43,243 nucleotides of DNA from a bacterium (GCA_018780265.1 JADMJV010000072.1:1-43243), one strand, 5' to 3'. Positions 11,476-19,566 are shown, counted from the stretch's first letter. Notes: a model not told the origin generated them from the sequence alone. Made by a program: numbers and translations.

Positions 11476-12372
11476 TTAGCAAACGGGCGCCAGGGCTCGA
11501 GGTTGGATCGGTTGAGATTCGGGCCTGCGCTTCAAGGAACGATCGATTTCCAGCAGACGACGGTGAACAGCCTCAATGGCCGACCGGGGAGTCGAGGTGC
11601 CCGCGCTCAACCCGACCACGTTGATTCCCCGAAACCAGCGAGCCTGAAGTTCTTCGGGCCTCTCCACTCGGATGCTGGGCAGACCCCGACGTTGGGCCTG
11701 TTCTACCAAACGCAGGGTGTTGTTGGAGTTCGACCCACCTACCACGACCAGAGCGTCGACTTTGGACAGTAACTGGCCAATGGCTGCCTGGCGATCTTTG
11801 GTGGGCCGGCAGATGGTGTCGGAACGGAGAATTTCGCTATCCGGGTGGAGCCTCTCCACCTGTCGAGACACTTCTGCAAAGAGGTCGGCCGGGGTAGTGG
11901 TCTGGGCCAGGATAGCCAGACGCGGACCCAGGCCGGCAGGCACCGATTCTACACTGGGAAGAACCACCGTGTCGGCGAAGTCTTCGCTGATCCCCAGCAC
12001 TTCGACGTGGCCAGGCTTCCCGACCAGGACCAGCCGAAATCCCTCCTTCACCAGTCGTAGAGCCGTTTTGTGGACCCGCGCTACCAGCGGACAGGTGGTG
12101 TCGATGATATCCTTACCCGCCAGCCGCTGACGGTACGCTTGTGAGATTCCGTGAGCCGTAACCATCACTGCCTCCGTGTCAGGCAGATGTTGGCGTTGAT
12201 CCTCAGGCTGGCTGTGAAAGCCCCGGTTTTGTAAATCGTGCTGGACCTGTCGGTTGTGCACAATCTCGCCGAGTACGGTGACTTTTTCCGGTTGACTCAA
12301 CGAATGGGCTATTGAGATGGCGTCTTCTACTCCAAAGCACATTCCCATCGCTTGGGCCTGAATGATCAGCAC
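11476..12372 (-). CDS. ispH: 4-hydroxy-3-methylbut-2-enyl diphosphate reductase
   Basis: Last step of the MEP isoprenoid pathway: a 4Fe-4S enzyme that reduces HMBPP to IPP and DMAPP. 298 residues with the three cluster cysteines Cys12 (MCFGV), Cys94 (DTTCPLV) and Cys188 (TICRPTKDRQ). Also present are HNRQV, TAHG, GHVEV with the conserved catalytic Glu124, GGSNSNNT and SAGTSTP. The start is GTG 12372 with AGGAGG 4 nt upstream. Just upstream of that site lies a 17-bp palindromic element (12389-12405) shared with the neighbouring regulator operon, suggesting common control. Confidence 0.96.
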   Translation of the reverse strand: MLIIQAQAMGMCFGVEDAISIAHSLSQPEKVTVLGEIVHNRQVQHDLQNRGFHSQPEDQRQHLPDTEAVMVTAHGISQAYRQRLAGKDIIDTTCPLVARVHKTALRLVKEGFRLVLVGKPGHVEVLGISEDFADTVVLPSVESVPAGLGPRLAILAQTTTPADLFAEVSRQVERLHPDSEILRSDTICRPTKDRQAAIGQLLSKVDALVVVGGSNSNNTLRLVEQAQRRGLPSIRVERPEELQARWFRGINVVGLSAGTSTPRSAIEAVHRRLLEIDRSLKRRPESQPIQPRALAPVC

Positions 12373-12388
12373 GGAGCCTCCTCTGGCA

Positions 12389-12405
12389 ACTTTGCATCAT
12401 AAAGT
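12389..12405 (-). promoter_or_regulatory. Operator-like palindrome upstream of ispH
   Basis: ACTTTGCATCATAAAGT (plus strand): ACTTT/AAAGT arms around 7 nt. On the minus strand it reads ACTT-TATGAT-GCAAAGT, so a -10-like TATGAT is embedded. It lies 7 bp before the ispH Shine-Dalgarno. Fifteen of 17 bases match the element at 13383-13399 in front of the regulator operon. Confidence 0.6.
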
Positions 12406-12424
12406 GATTGGCAAAAAAAAGGGG

Positions 12425-12790
12425 TCAGGCCGGTACCCAACCTGGGGGAAGACTGGTACCGGTGTTGGTTTGTTGTTGGGTGGTATCGGCATCCAGCAAA
12501 ACCTTTTGCAATTCCTCGATGTATGCCAGGAAGCGTTCCCGGCCTTCGGGGCTGATTCTGCATAAAGTCTGCGGACGCTTTTGTTCAAAACTCTTGTAGA
12601 TCTCAACGACACCGTGCTGGTGCAGCACCTGCATGTGGCGACTGAGATTGCCGTCGGTCAGATTGCATAGTTCTTTGAGGTCATTGAAGAGAAGACCCTC
12701 GGGACGGGAAGCCAGGCAGGTTAACAGGCCCAGGCGAGCCTTTTCGTGCAATACTCGATCAAGGCCGTCGTAGGCATAGCGACCGTTCAT
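12425..12790 (-). CDS. Winged-helix transcriptional regulator
   Basis: 121 residues; DNA-binding regulator of the winged-helix type (HTH_34/ArsR-like). Residues 12-80 hold LHEKARLGLLTCL, then DLKELCNLTDGNLSRHMQVLHQHGVVEI (two helices of the HTH) and a wing with EQKRPQTLCRISPEGRERF. Family members of this size commonly repress their own operon and a membrane partner. Its ATG overlaps the stop of the upstream membrane-protein gene (ATGA, 4 nt). The palindromes at 13383-13399 and 12389-12405 are its most obvious candidate operators. A run of eight T residues follows the gene on the minus strand. Signal unknown. Confidence 0.85.
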   Translation of the reverse strand: MNGRYAYDGLDRVLHEKARLGLLTCLASRPEGLLFNDLKELCNLTDGNLSRHMQVLHQHGVVEIYKSFEQKRPQTLCRISPEGRERFLAYIEELQKVLLDADTTQQQTNTGTSLPPGWVPA

Positions 12791-13362
12791 ACAGCCTCCT
12801 TTCGGGGTTGGTTCCAGTGTAAAATCAGAGCGAGCAGGCCCTGACCCAGCGAGAATGTCAAGGTCATTCCGAGATTAAATCGGGAGGCTCCCATAGGCGT
12901 GGTTAAGGCCAAGGCGCAGAGGCCGTAGAAAACGGCTACGTAGCCCACGCCGGCCGGCAGATGGGGACGCGAACTGAGGAGGCAGAAGGCGTAACTCATC
13001 GCCCACAGGCACGGCAACATGCTGGTGGAATTGCCGCTGTGGACCCAGATGGCAGTCCAGGCACCACCCAACGCCAGACCTGGCAGAAACTGAATCAAGA
13101 CCTTGCGGGCCAGTCGTTGCTGGTGGTGGGAAAAATTGGCCCAGTAGTCATAGGCCATTTCGCCGCCAACCAGAGCGATACTGGCCACTGCGATAGCCGG
13201 CCAGACTGCCGAGGGGGGATAGTAGTGGCACATCCATCCAGCCAGCAAGGCACAGACGGAGGTGAGGGCTACGGTTACGGGGCGATAACCCCGGTAAACC
13301 TGGGTGCGCGAGAGTTTGTCTTGAATTTCGGCCAGTTGATTAAGAGCTTGAGAAATTTCCAC
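12787..13362 (-). CDS. Membrane protein partner of winged-helix regulator
   Basis: 191 residues, not assigned to a named family. A short N-terminal helix (ISQALNQLAEIQDKLSR) is followed by RGYRPVTVALTSVCALLAG and four to five further hydrophobic segments, ending in a positively charged tail. The start is GTG 13362. It is first in an operon with the regulator (4-nt overlap), a pairing often seen between this regulator family and small integral membrane proteins. The shared arrangement suggests the regulator controls a membrane-associated response; function unknown. Confidence 0.75.
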   Translation of the reverse strand: MEISQALNQLAEIQDKLSRTQVYRGYRPVTVALTSVCALLAGWMCHYYPPSAVWPAIAVASIALVGGEMAYDYWANFSHHQQRLARKVLIQFLPGLALGGAWTAIWVHSGNSTSMLPCLWAMSYAFCLLSSRPHLPAGVGYVAVFYGLCALALTTPMGASRFNLGMTLTFSLGQGLLALILHWNQPRKEAV

Positions 13363-13382
13363 GTATGCAGTTTAGATCACTT

Positions 13383-13399
13383 ACTTTGCATTGTAAAGT
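13383..13399 (-). promoter_or_regulatory. Operator-like palindrome upstream of regulator operon
   Basis: ACTTTGCATTGTAAAGT (plus strand), palindromic at seven of eight pairs. On the minus strand it reads ACTT-TACAAT-GCAAAGT, embedding a -10-like TACAAT. It ends 20 bp before the GTG at 13362. A bound repressor here would block the promoter, which suggests autoregulation; this is inference. Confidence 0.65.
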
Positions 13400-13533
13400 G
13401 CTGGCTGAATCTTTTTCTGACTCAGTCGGTCACTAGACTGGACAATCGAGTCGCGGGAGCAGGTGGGGTTTCGCGGGAGAGCGGGTCAGAGATCGCCACA
13501 CGGTGCGGGAAGAGTCGAGGATTCTGCAGGATA

Positions 13534-13561
13534 GGGTGAGGGCGTGATGCCGCCCTCACCC
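13534..13561 (-). terminator. Strong hairpin after exported OB-fold-like gene
   Basis: Perfect 10-bp stem: GGGTGAGGGC (13534-13543) and GCCCTCACCC (13552-13561) with an 8-nt loop, 7 nt past the stop of the minus-strand gene ending at 13569. No U-run follows, so it may stabilise the 3' end rather than terminate by itself. Confidence 0.6.
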
Positions 13562-13568
13562 TCAGTTT

Positions 13569-14015
13569 CTAGAAGTCTTCCAGAACCAGATCCCAAACCG
13601 GCGCCCCATCCTTGCTGCGAACCGTCATTTTGAGGTTGCCTTTTGAGCCCTGCATTACCATAACGGCCTTTTTCCCACCGATATCAACCTGGGAACCGGT
13701 GATGCTGACCTTGTCGCCCACCTGAACGTCCCATTTCTTCTTGTAAAAATGAGTGAACCATATGGGTCCTACCTGGGCCTGAACTTTGTCCCCTTTGGCT
13801 GTCTTGACTGTGACAGCCAGACCCGGCTCCATGCCGGCAATGGGGTGATAGTCACGGTCGATACTATCGACGGTGCCGTCCACCGAAACGATGTTCTTGG
13901 GGTCAAATTTCTTATTGTAGGCGCTGCCGCGTTCCCAACCATCTGGAGCGGCCCACCCCGCCTGAACCAGGGCCAACCCGCACAGGGCTGGCATGACAAT
14001 TTTGCGCAAAAGCAT
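13569..14015 (-). CDS. Small exported protein, OB-fold-like
   Basis: 148 residues. The signal peptide MLLRKIVMPALCGLALVQAGWA is followed by a cleavage-compatible Ala-Ala. The mature protein starts with a Trp/Tyr-rich stretch (DGWERGSAYNKKFDP). A beta-rich domain with a VSVDGTVDSIDR...AVTVKTAKGDKVQAQVG pattern and VGDKVSITGSQVDIGGKKAVMV follows, the strand pattern of small periplasmic OB-folds. A periplasmic ligand-binding role is inference; no catalytic motif is visible. Monocistronic, with a hairpin directly after the stop. Confidence 0.7.
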   Translation of the reverse strand: MLLRKIVMPALCGLALVQAGWAAPDGWERGSAYNKKFDPKNIVSVDGTVDSIDRDYHPIAGMEPGLAVTVKTAKGDKVQAQVGPIWFTHFYKKKWDVQVGDKVSITGSQVDIGGKKAVMVMQGSKGNLKMTVRSKDGAPVWDLVLEDF

Positions 14016-14198
14016 CTTGAATACTCCTTGTTAACGAAGGTTCCAGCCCCCGGCTGGGATGGGATGACCAGGCTTAAGCGGCATCCCCACAGACCTATCG
14101 CGCCCCCTTTTTGATCGGCTCACGATGATCCTTGTCGCCTCTGCAACCGGTCTGTAGCGGGAGGCTGTTAGGCTTCTCGTCAAGCCAAGGAGAAAGTT

Positions 14199-14516
14199 AT
14201 GGAAACCTGGATAGTGATTGCAGATGAGACGCAGGCCTCGCTGGTGGTGCGTTCAACCTACGGACCCTTCTACGAGATTGAACGATGGAAACGAACCAGC
14301 CATTCGCCCGACTACTTTACCCAGCAGATCGCTGACCGCCTGTGCGAGTTGCAGTCCCACTTTGATGACCTGATGGTGGCAGCCCCGCCCACGGTTCTCG
14401 AAAGATTGTGTCGAGCCTTGCCCTCCGTGAAAGTGACCGCTCAGTATCCTCGCTATCTGACCCATTTGAGTCAGCGCGAATTGGGCCAGGAACTCCGCCA
14501 ATTGTGTAGTGCCTAG
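14199..14516 (+). CDS. Host-attachment-family protein
   Basis: 105 residues, matching the pattern of the small host-attachment protein family (related to archaeo-eukaryotic release-factor folds). It has an N-terminal strand WIVIADETQASLVV and a middle helix FTQQIADRLCELQSHFDDLMVAAPPTVLERL. The end is YPRYLTHLSQRELGQEL, corresponding to the family's 'K-D-L-T...' C-terminus. It is shorter than typical members (about 140) because the variable loop is reduced. The name is historical, from plant-associated bacteria; the molecular function is not established. AAGGAGA lies upstream of the ATG. It overlaps the convergent gene by 4 nt. Confidence 0.75.
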   Translation: METWIVIADETQASLVVRSTYGPFYEIERWKRTSHSPDYFTQQIADRLCELQSHFDDLMVAAPPTVLERLCRALPSVKVTAQYPRYLTHLSQRELGQELRQLCSA

Positions 14517-15250
14517 CCCAGGTCTGGCATGTAGATGCATTGGCAGGGTGGGTTGTTAGTGCAATCGACGGCCGGCAATTCCGGGGTGCTGAGAATCTCA
14601 AAAAAATGCTCATGAAGTCGAAGGCAATTAGGGCAGCACTCCTCAGGCCGGGATGCCAAAATCTGAATGCGGGTCAAGCCCTCCCGGGTGTACCGCTGCA
14701 AGTCCCGATGATTGGCCACGTAGGAACCCAATATCGCAATCTCCAGAGACTGGGCTTCTTGCTCATCACTTCCCCACAACCAGGCCAGCGCGGTCGCACA
14801 ACGCACCATGGCGGTCACGGGATGGTTGAGCCGCGCCGGACTCGAGCGTGCAACCTGGCCCAAATCTTCAATCAGGGCCTGCAGATTGGCCTCGGTGGGG
14901 TTGAGGGCTTTGTCTCTGGGAAAGGGTTGCAGGGACTCAAAATCTAGAAAGGTGCGGGCAGCCTGGTCGTAGTCACCCGCGGAAAAAGCCACTTGAACCT
15001 GTTGTCGAGCCGCACTGCGACCCTCGGCCTGTGTCCGTAGAAAATTTTCGGCCACCAGTTTGCCCGAATGAGAGCATTGGCATAGGTTTTCCTGCCACTG
15101 CAGCAATCCCACGCCGACCAATTCGTGGGCCAGGTCCAGGGGATCCTGGTCGAGCAGCAGTCTCCAAGGTAACTTGAAGTCATACGGGTCGCGCGGGATG
15201 AGGAACTGACTCAAGAAGAACTCGCGGCCCAAAGGATGAGATTGCGACAT
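14513..15250 (-). CDS. Uncharacterised protein with Cys-rich C-terminus
   Basis: 245 residues, not recognised. The body is mostly helical (LPWRLLLDQDPLDLAHELVG; ALIEDLGQVARSS; CATALAWLWGSDEQEAQ). The C-terminal 40 residues contain CCPNC, a His-rich LRLHEHFF and CTNNPPCQC, a spacing that could bind zinc. No signal peptide. The ATG at 15250 opens the frame; the stop overlaps the convergent host-attachment gene by 4 nt. Confidence 0.6.
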   Translation of the reverse strand: MSQSHPLGREFFLSQFLIPRDPYDFKLPWRLLLDQDPLDLAHELVGVGLLQWQENLCQCSHSGKLVAENFLRTQAEGRSAARQQVQVAFSAGDYDQAARTFLDFESLQPFPRDKALNPTEANLQALIEDLGQVARSSPARLNHPVTAMVRCATALAWLWGSDEQEAQSLEIAILGSYVANHRDLQRYTREGLTRIQILASRPEECCPNCLRLHEHFFEILSTPELPAVDCTNNPPCQCIYMPDLG

Positions 15251-15376
15251 GGCCCCCCCTTCCGACTGCCGGGTCTGAAACCTGCTCTGGCCGCATCGGT
15301 GGATCGCTCAGGCGTGGCCGTTGGTCATGTTGGAGAAATGGAAACACAAGTGGCACAGCTTTGGTGAAAATCTGCA

Positions 15377-15598
15377 ATGCTATTGGTTCAGACTGAAAAA
15401 ATGCTGAAAAAACTATCTTGCCCAAAAGAGCGCTCCTTCAGGCCTGACGATTTTCGGGTTCTCTGTGCCTGGTGTCAAACAGAACTTCGCGCCCCACGTA
15501 GCGGCGCTCCCGTGCCTGCTCCAGAATCACACGGGATTTGTGTGGCCTGTGCCGTGGCGCTGGGCATGCCTGCCGAGCATTATCAGAATGTTGCCTGA
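15377..15598 (+). CDS. Small putative zinc-binding protein
   Basis: 73 residues. LCAWCQTEL (Cys30, Cys33) and SHGICVACA (Cys55, Cys58) reproduce the two CxxC knuckles of the 'CAWCK...SHGICxxC' element found in small proteins and appended to signalling proteins. Coordination of one zinc ion is the likely result. The start is ambiguous (ATG 15377 or 15401); neither has a good Shine-Dalgarno, which lowers confidence in the gene. Its 3' end overlaps the convergent gene by 16 nt. Confidence 0.55.
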   Translation: MLLVQTEKMLKKLSCPKERSFRPDDFRVLCAWCQTELRAPRSGAPVPAPESHGICVACAVALGMPAEHYQNVA

Positions 15599-16569
15599 AG
15601 TAAGCTCCTGGTAACGGCTGCGGTCGGTATGGGCAGCAGAGAGTATCGGCGGCTCCGGCCATTGGACATGGCTCTCATCAAAGCGGGTGTGGCCAGTATT
15701 CCCAGGCTGGCCATCAGCCCTGCCATCACTCCCGCTGCCTGGCTACCGTGGCCTGCCCCGATGTAGGCCCCCACAGCAGCCAGGGCACCGGCAATCAGGG
15801 CTGCAACCAGACCGACCAGGCCACCGATGATGGTCACGATCAAGGCTGCCATTCCCAAAGACATGATGCCACTGCCTCCCGGGCTACAGGCCACAAAGTA
15901 GCAAATGGCGACTAAAGCCAGCAGGCCGTAGCAGGCAAAGCCGATAGTGGTGGCCTGAAAGGCCCCGGCTGCGGCTCCAGCGCGAACGTTTGAGGCGCTA
16001 AGGGCGGCGGCGGCAAAGCCAGCGCGAGCTCCCAGGTAAGCGGGCAGGGACGTGCAGCCCAGGAACAGCGCGATTGGAAGCCAGGAAACCAGTCCTCCGG
16101 GTAGCGCCAGCTTCGGGATCTTGCGTGACGATGAGGATTGAGTGTGACCGGGCCCACCCAGTTGAGCTACATCGGTCGGCGGGACAGCGTCCAATTGTAT
16201 CGTTTCGGCCAATTCCCTCAGAAACTCTTCGGCTCGCACCTTCTCCCGGCGAGGGAATCGGAGATGGAAGCCCACCAGGACGTCCTGGTTGAGAAAAAAA
16301 AGGCCGACGTGGGCTGGATTGACAGGCGGTTCCTGAAACTCAACCAGGAGAGCGGTGTGGCCTGCTGACAACGGCATTTCGCGCCGACTGATGAGGGCGC
16401 CCCGCACCCCCCTGGCCGCTTCCTCGACGCGACTGGTCAGATCATCCCCCGGCATGGTCTTTTTGAGATAATCAACGAGTTTTTGAATGTCAGCCTTTTT
16501 CGGCTGACTCTTCAACGGGGAACACAGGAGCAGCAGTTGCTCTTTATCAGGTTGCTCCTGGATGCGCAA
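15583..16569 (-). CDS. Multi-spanning membrane protein of unknown function
   Basis: 328 residues from TTG 16569. About 150 soluble N-terminal residues (including HVGLFFLNQDVLVGFHLRF) are followed by at least five hydrophobic, Ala/Gly-rich segments between residues 160 and 310. No family recognised. The frame opens at a TGA near 16614 and the start region overlaps the upstream lipoprotein by 58 nt. The residues encoded just upstream of the TTG (TPDPVPLPL) look protein-like, so a longer product through a frameshift with the lipoprotein is possible. Confidence 0.6.
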   Translation of the reverse strand: MRIQEQPDKEQLLLLCSPLKSQPKKADIQKLVDYLKKTMPGDDLTSRVEEAARGVRGALISRREMPLSAGHTALLVEFQEPPVNPAHVGLFFLNQDVLVGFHLRFPRREKVRAEEFLRELAETIQLDAVPPTDVAQLGGPGHTQSSSSRKIPKLALPGGLVSWLPIALFLGCTSLPAYLGARAGFAAAALSASNVRAGAAAGAFQATTIGFACYGLLALVAICYFVACSPGGSGIMSLGMAALIVTIIGGLVGLVAALIAGALAAVGAYIGAGHGSQAAGVMAGLMASLGILATPALMRAMSNGRSRRYSLLPIPTAAVTRSLLQATF

Positions 16570-16844
16570 GGGGAGGGGGACCGGGTCGGGGGTCGTGTCA
16601 GAGTCCGCTCCAACTCATTGACCCACCGGGCCCGTTGGTTAAGCCCGAAGTCCTGACCAATCAGCCGGCCGATTTTGGGATTGAGCCAACTTCGAAGCTC
16701 CCCATGTTGAGTGTTTTCCCTCCAGGGCTTCTCCAATTCGAAACGTATCACCGCCTGGGGCCCAGTCTTGAAATAGAAGGTCTGTTTGGGGTCTGACTGG
16801 CAGCCACAAAGGCAGCACAGCACTATCATCCACAGCGCGCGCAT
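16512..16844 (-). CDS. Small lipoprotein, possibly frameshifted at its end
   Basis: From ATG 16844 the product starts MRALWMIVLCCLCGC, a lipoprotein signal with lipobox LCG-Cys15, then about 70 plausible residues (FYFKTGPQAVIRFELEKPW). The last 35 residues (RPPTRSPSPCASRS and following) are Arg/Ser/Pro/Cys-rich and read like an out-of-frame translation of the next gene. The true gene may therefore end or shift near 16600. Not recognised; envelope location predicted. Confidence 0.55.
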   Translation of the reverse strand: MRALWMIVLCCLCGCQSDPKQTFYFKTGPQAVIRFELEKPWRENTQHGELRSWLNPKIGRLIGQDFGLNQRARWVNELERTLTRPPTRSPSPCASRSNLIKSNCCSCVPR

Positions 16845-16900
16845 GATAAGCGATTCGCGCAACAGTGCCGAATGCCTGCGCAAAACGAGCAGATACAACG

Positions 16901-17371
16901 TCAGGAGTGGACGCGCCAGTAAGCCAGGTTGGCCAGTGCCTGGCGGTGCTGCAAATCGGGTCGAATGCGCAGTTCCAAGGTGCGTACCGCCGCAAGTTCG
17001 ACCTGGTAGTCTTCAAACTCGCTCTGGCAACCATCCGGACTGAATGTCCACTGCTGGCGAACGATTTCACGCATTTCACCATCGGCCGCGTAGCTGAGGG
17101 TAAATTCCTGAGTACGTTGGCTGCGCGAGTCGACAAATCCTAGTTGAATCGAGCGAATAGGAGTGGGTTCATCAAAGAGAAGACGAATTACCTGTTCTCC
17201 AACGCTGTCAGCTCTCCACTCTCCTGGAGGGGCGGCAAAAACCGATTCAATGGGGAACTCCGCCTGTTCGGAAGTCACCTCTACGCTGGCGATTTGGGCC
17301 AAGTCAAGCCTCTTCCCTACGATGGTTGCAGTGGCACTCTTTGAATCAGACTGAATGGTTCGTTTGCGCAT
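16901..17371 (-). CDS. Discoidin-like (F5/8 type C-like) domain protein
   Basis: 156 residues, essentially one jelly-roll domain. The pattern FPIESVFAAPPGEWRADSVGEQ, then IRLLFDEPTPIRSIQLGF, QEFTLSYAADGEMREIVRQQ, FSPDGCQSE and LELRIRPDL is that of single-domain discoidin-like (carbohydrate-binding-like) proteins common in environmental bacteria. No signal peptide, so probably cytoplasmic; the ligand is not predictable. The ATG at 17371 opens the frame; the lipoprotein follows 56 nt downstream. Confidence 0.7.
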   Translation of the reverse strand: MRKRTIQSDSKSATATIVGKRLDLAQIASVEVTSEQAEFPIESVFAAPPGEWRADSVGEQVIRLLFDEPTPIRSIQLGFVDSRSQRTQEFTLSYAADGEMREIVRQQWTFSPDGCQSEFEDYQVELAAVRTLELRIRPDLQHRQALANLAYWRVHS

Positions 17372-17508
17372 GACTGTTCGCTCCTCACCCGCCCCATCTG
17401 TTAGCTTAACACATCACGTCACCTGGGGAGCCAATATCCCGAAGGTCAGGACAACCCGAGACAAAGTCTGCTGCCAGGGTTAGAGGGACGAACTAACCGG
17501 ACGCGGCA

Positions 17509-18906
17509 CTATCCGAAGATTTTGTTGAAGCAGCCACCTTCGTTTGCAGGCGGTGGGGCAGGGGGCTGGGGCGGTTCTTGACCGCTCAACTTGGCGATGG
17601 CCGAGCCAATGTTGAGGCGTCCACCGGTGACGGTTTTTCCTTCCAGCGCGGGAATCTTGTCGGTGGTGCCCAGCAACAGTTCGCGGAGTTGGTCGTTGCT
17701 CAGACTGGGGTCGGTTGCCAGCAGCAGTCCGGCGGCGCCAGCCACGTGGGGACAGGCCATCGAAGTTCCATTGTAACTCTGGTAGTTCCCGCCCGGGGTG
17801 GTGGAGTATATATCCACGCCGGGAGCGCCAAGATCGACTGTTTTGAGCCCGTAGTTGGAGAAGCCGGCCAACTTGTCGTTTTTGTCCGTGGCCGCCACGG
17901 CGATGATATTAGGCAGGTCATAGGAGGCCGGGTAGGCGGCTTTGGCATCGTTGTTGTTCTTGTCGTTGCCCGCTGCAAAGATGTGCAGGGCGGGCGAGTT
18001 TTCGAGCACGTCTTTGAGTGCCTGATTGTAGCCGCCGCCACCCCACGAGTTGGAGGTGACACGGGCCCCCATTTTGGTAGCGTAGGAAATGGCCTTGACG
18101 GCATCGGCCAGGGTGCCGCCGTTCTTGGCCAAAAACTTGACGGCCATCATATTGGCGTTCTGCTGCACGCCCACCACGCCCTGTTCGTTGTTGCCTACAG
18201 CGCCGATGGTGCCGGCGCAATGGCTGCCGTGGCCTACGTCGTCAACAGGATTGCCGCTGCCGTCGATGGCGTTGTAGCCATGCACGTCGTCAATCGTTCC
18301 GTTGCCGTCGTTGTCGATTCCGTCGCCAGCGATTTCGCCAGGATTGGTCCACAAATTGGCGGTCAAGTCCGGGTGGGCCACGTCGATGCCGGTATCGATG
18401 ACGGCGATGAGGGGCCCGCCCTGAGATTGATTTTTGCCCACCGAGGTGCGCCAGGCTTCAGGACCGTCGATGTCGGCGTCGACCGTGCCGCCGCCCTGGC
18501 CCTGGTTGTCCAGTCCCCACAGCTTGGGATTGAGGTCGTTGGGCAGACCGTTGTCGATGGCGTGCAGGATGTCATTGGTTTCCGCGTAGGCCACGCGCTG
18601 GTCCTGACGCAGCATGGCCAGGCCTTGTTCGGTTGTCACGTCGACCGGAAGGCGAAGATGGAGCAGATCGCCCTGCATCCCGCGCATCATGTTGGCCGGC
18701 AGGTCAAATTTTTCGATCACTTCCAGATTGTAGTCGGAAGTCAACTCTTGCTGCAGGCCATCGCTCTGTTTCACCTTGACAATCACTTCGCCGGGTTTGT
18801 GCTCGTTCAGTTGCCCCTTGAGCGCCTGGGCGGCTCGGCTGCTGCTTTGTAGGGCTCTGTCTAGCTTGCCGTGGGAAGAGATGGTCACTTTGGCCTCCGA
18901 GGTCAT
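17509..18906 (-). CDS. Subtilisin-like serine protease (S8)
   Basis: 465-residue peptidase with the full triad: Asp171 (VIDTGID), His226 (GHGSHCAGT) and Ser382 (NGTSMACPH), plus the oxyanion Asn314 (AAGND). Residues 38-112 match an I9-type propeptide (GEVIVKVK...VAYAETND). Residues 195-207 (GDGIDNDGNGTID) form a probable calcium loop. There is no N-terminal signal peptide, so secretion, if any, needs another route. After residue 444 a Pro-rich linker leads to the tail GGCFNKIFG, which is outside the protease fold and might be a lipidation, sorting or recognition tag. Confidence 0.95.
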   Translation of the reverse strand: MTSEAKVTISSHGKLDRALQSSSRAAQALKGQLNEHKPGEVIVKVKQSDGLQQELTSDYNLEVIEKFDLPANMMRGMQGDLLHLRLPVDVTTEQGLAMLRQDQRVAYAETNDILHAIDNGLPNDLNPKLWGLDNQGQGGGTVDADIDGPEAWRTSVGKNQSQGGPLIAVIDTGIDVAHPDLTANLWTNPGEIAGDGIDNDGNGTIDDVHGYNAIDGSGNPVDDVGHGSHCAGTIGAVGNNEQGVVGVQQNANMMAVKFLAKNGGTLADAVKAISYATKMGARVTSNSWGGGGYNQALKDVLENSPALHIFAAGNDKNNNDAKAAYPASYDLPNIIAVAATDKNDKLAGFSNYGLKTVDLGAPGVDIYSTTPGGNYQSYNGTSMACPHVAGAAGLLLATDPSLSNDQLRELLLGTTDKIPALEGKTVTGGRLNIGSAIAKLSGQEPPQPPAPPPANEGGCFNKIFG

Positions 18907-19061
18907 GGGTGGAATCTATGGGTTCTGCCCTCAGGATGCCATGCGTGTCCGTCACAGTTTTTGCAATCATGTTGCCAGCCGGCACTTTTCAGGATCTTTC
19001 GCGAGCAAAGGATGGTTCTTAGGGCCAATATCATTTTGCATGCCAGTCTGACGAACCTCGC

Positions 19062-19081
19062 CGGGCCCACTTAAGGGCCCG
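19062..19081 (-). terminator. Inverted repeat after hicB
   Basis: CGGGCCC (19062-19068) and GGGCCCG (19075-19081) form a 7-bp stem with a 6-nt loop, 38 nt beyond the hicB stop. There is no T-tract. It is the only structure I see in the 213-bp gap 18907-19119. Confidence 0.4.
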
Positions 19082-19119
19082 TCCCGGAATAAGTTTAACT
19101 CCGGTCGTCGAGGCGCCCC

Positions 19120-19566
19120 TTAAGCTACCTCAAGCGCCAGGTCGACCTCAAAGGCCCTGGCTACCCTATCGAGCGTGGCTAAGGTGGGGTTGGCTTTGCG
19201 CGGGTCTTCCATCTTCGCGTAGACGGGCTGAGTAATGCCAAGCCGGCGGGCGGCTTCGACCTGGCTCCAGCCCCTGGCCTTGCGTAGCGCCTTCAGCATT
19301 AGCGCTATCCAGACCCGCAGGCTTGGCCTGACCAACTCCCAGCCGGGCTCGTCAGGAAGCGGCCCGGGCTTGGGGAACTCCTGTCCTTTGTCGGAATGAA
19401 TGCAGAGCCAAATCTCAACTTGCTCGCGCGCCATTCGGCGGGCTTCGTCCAGGCCCGTTCCGCACGTGGCTGCACCATCCGGGCGGCCGTCGAGGCAGGG
19501 AATGGTAACCCCCCAAAGATGTGGGTGGTCGGGGTCCTGCTCAAAGTGGGCGGGGTAAGCGATCAT
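19120..19566 (-). CDS. hicB: HicB-family antitoxin with XRE-type HTH
   Basis: 148 residues. Residues 1-65 form the partly degraded RNase-H-like HicB fold (YPAHFEQDPDHPHLWGVTIPCLDG, GTGLDEARRMAREQVEIWL). Residues 90-148 form an XRE helix-turn-helix (LRKARGWSQVEAARRLGITQPVYAKME) that would bind the operon promoter. The start is ATG 19566, one base after the hicA stop, matching HicB N-termini (MIAYPAHFE); the frame runs on upstream to 19650, but only as an out-of-frame reading of hicA. Antitoxin to HicA, whose gene is interrupted by a stop, so this antitoxin may now act alone as a regulator. Confidence 0.88.
   Translation of the reverse strand: MIAYPAHFEQDPDHPHLWGVTIPCLDGRPDGAATCGTGLDEARRMAREQVEIWLCIHSDKGQEFPKPGPLPDEPGWELVRPSLRVWIALMLKALRKARGWSQVEAARRLGITQPVYAKMEDPRKANPTLATLDRVARAFEVDLALEVA

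Noticed and set aside
12412..12420. Run of T on the minus strand as a strong terminator
   Set aside because: The preceding stem (GGGT/ACCC) is only four base pairs, so an intrinsic terminator there is weak.
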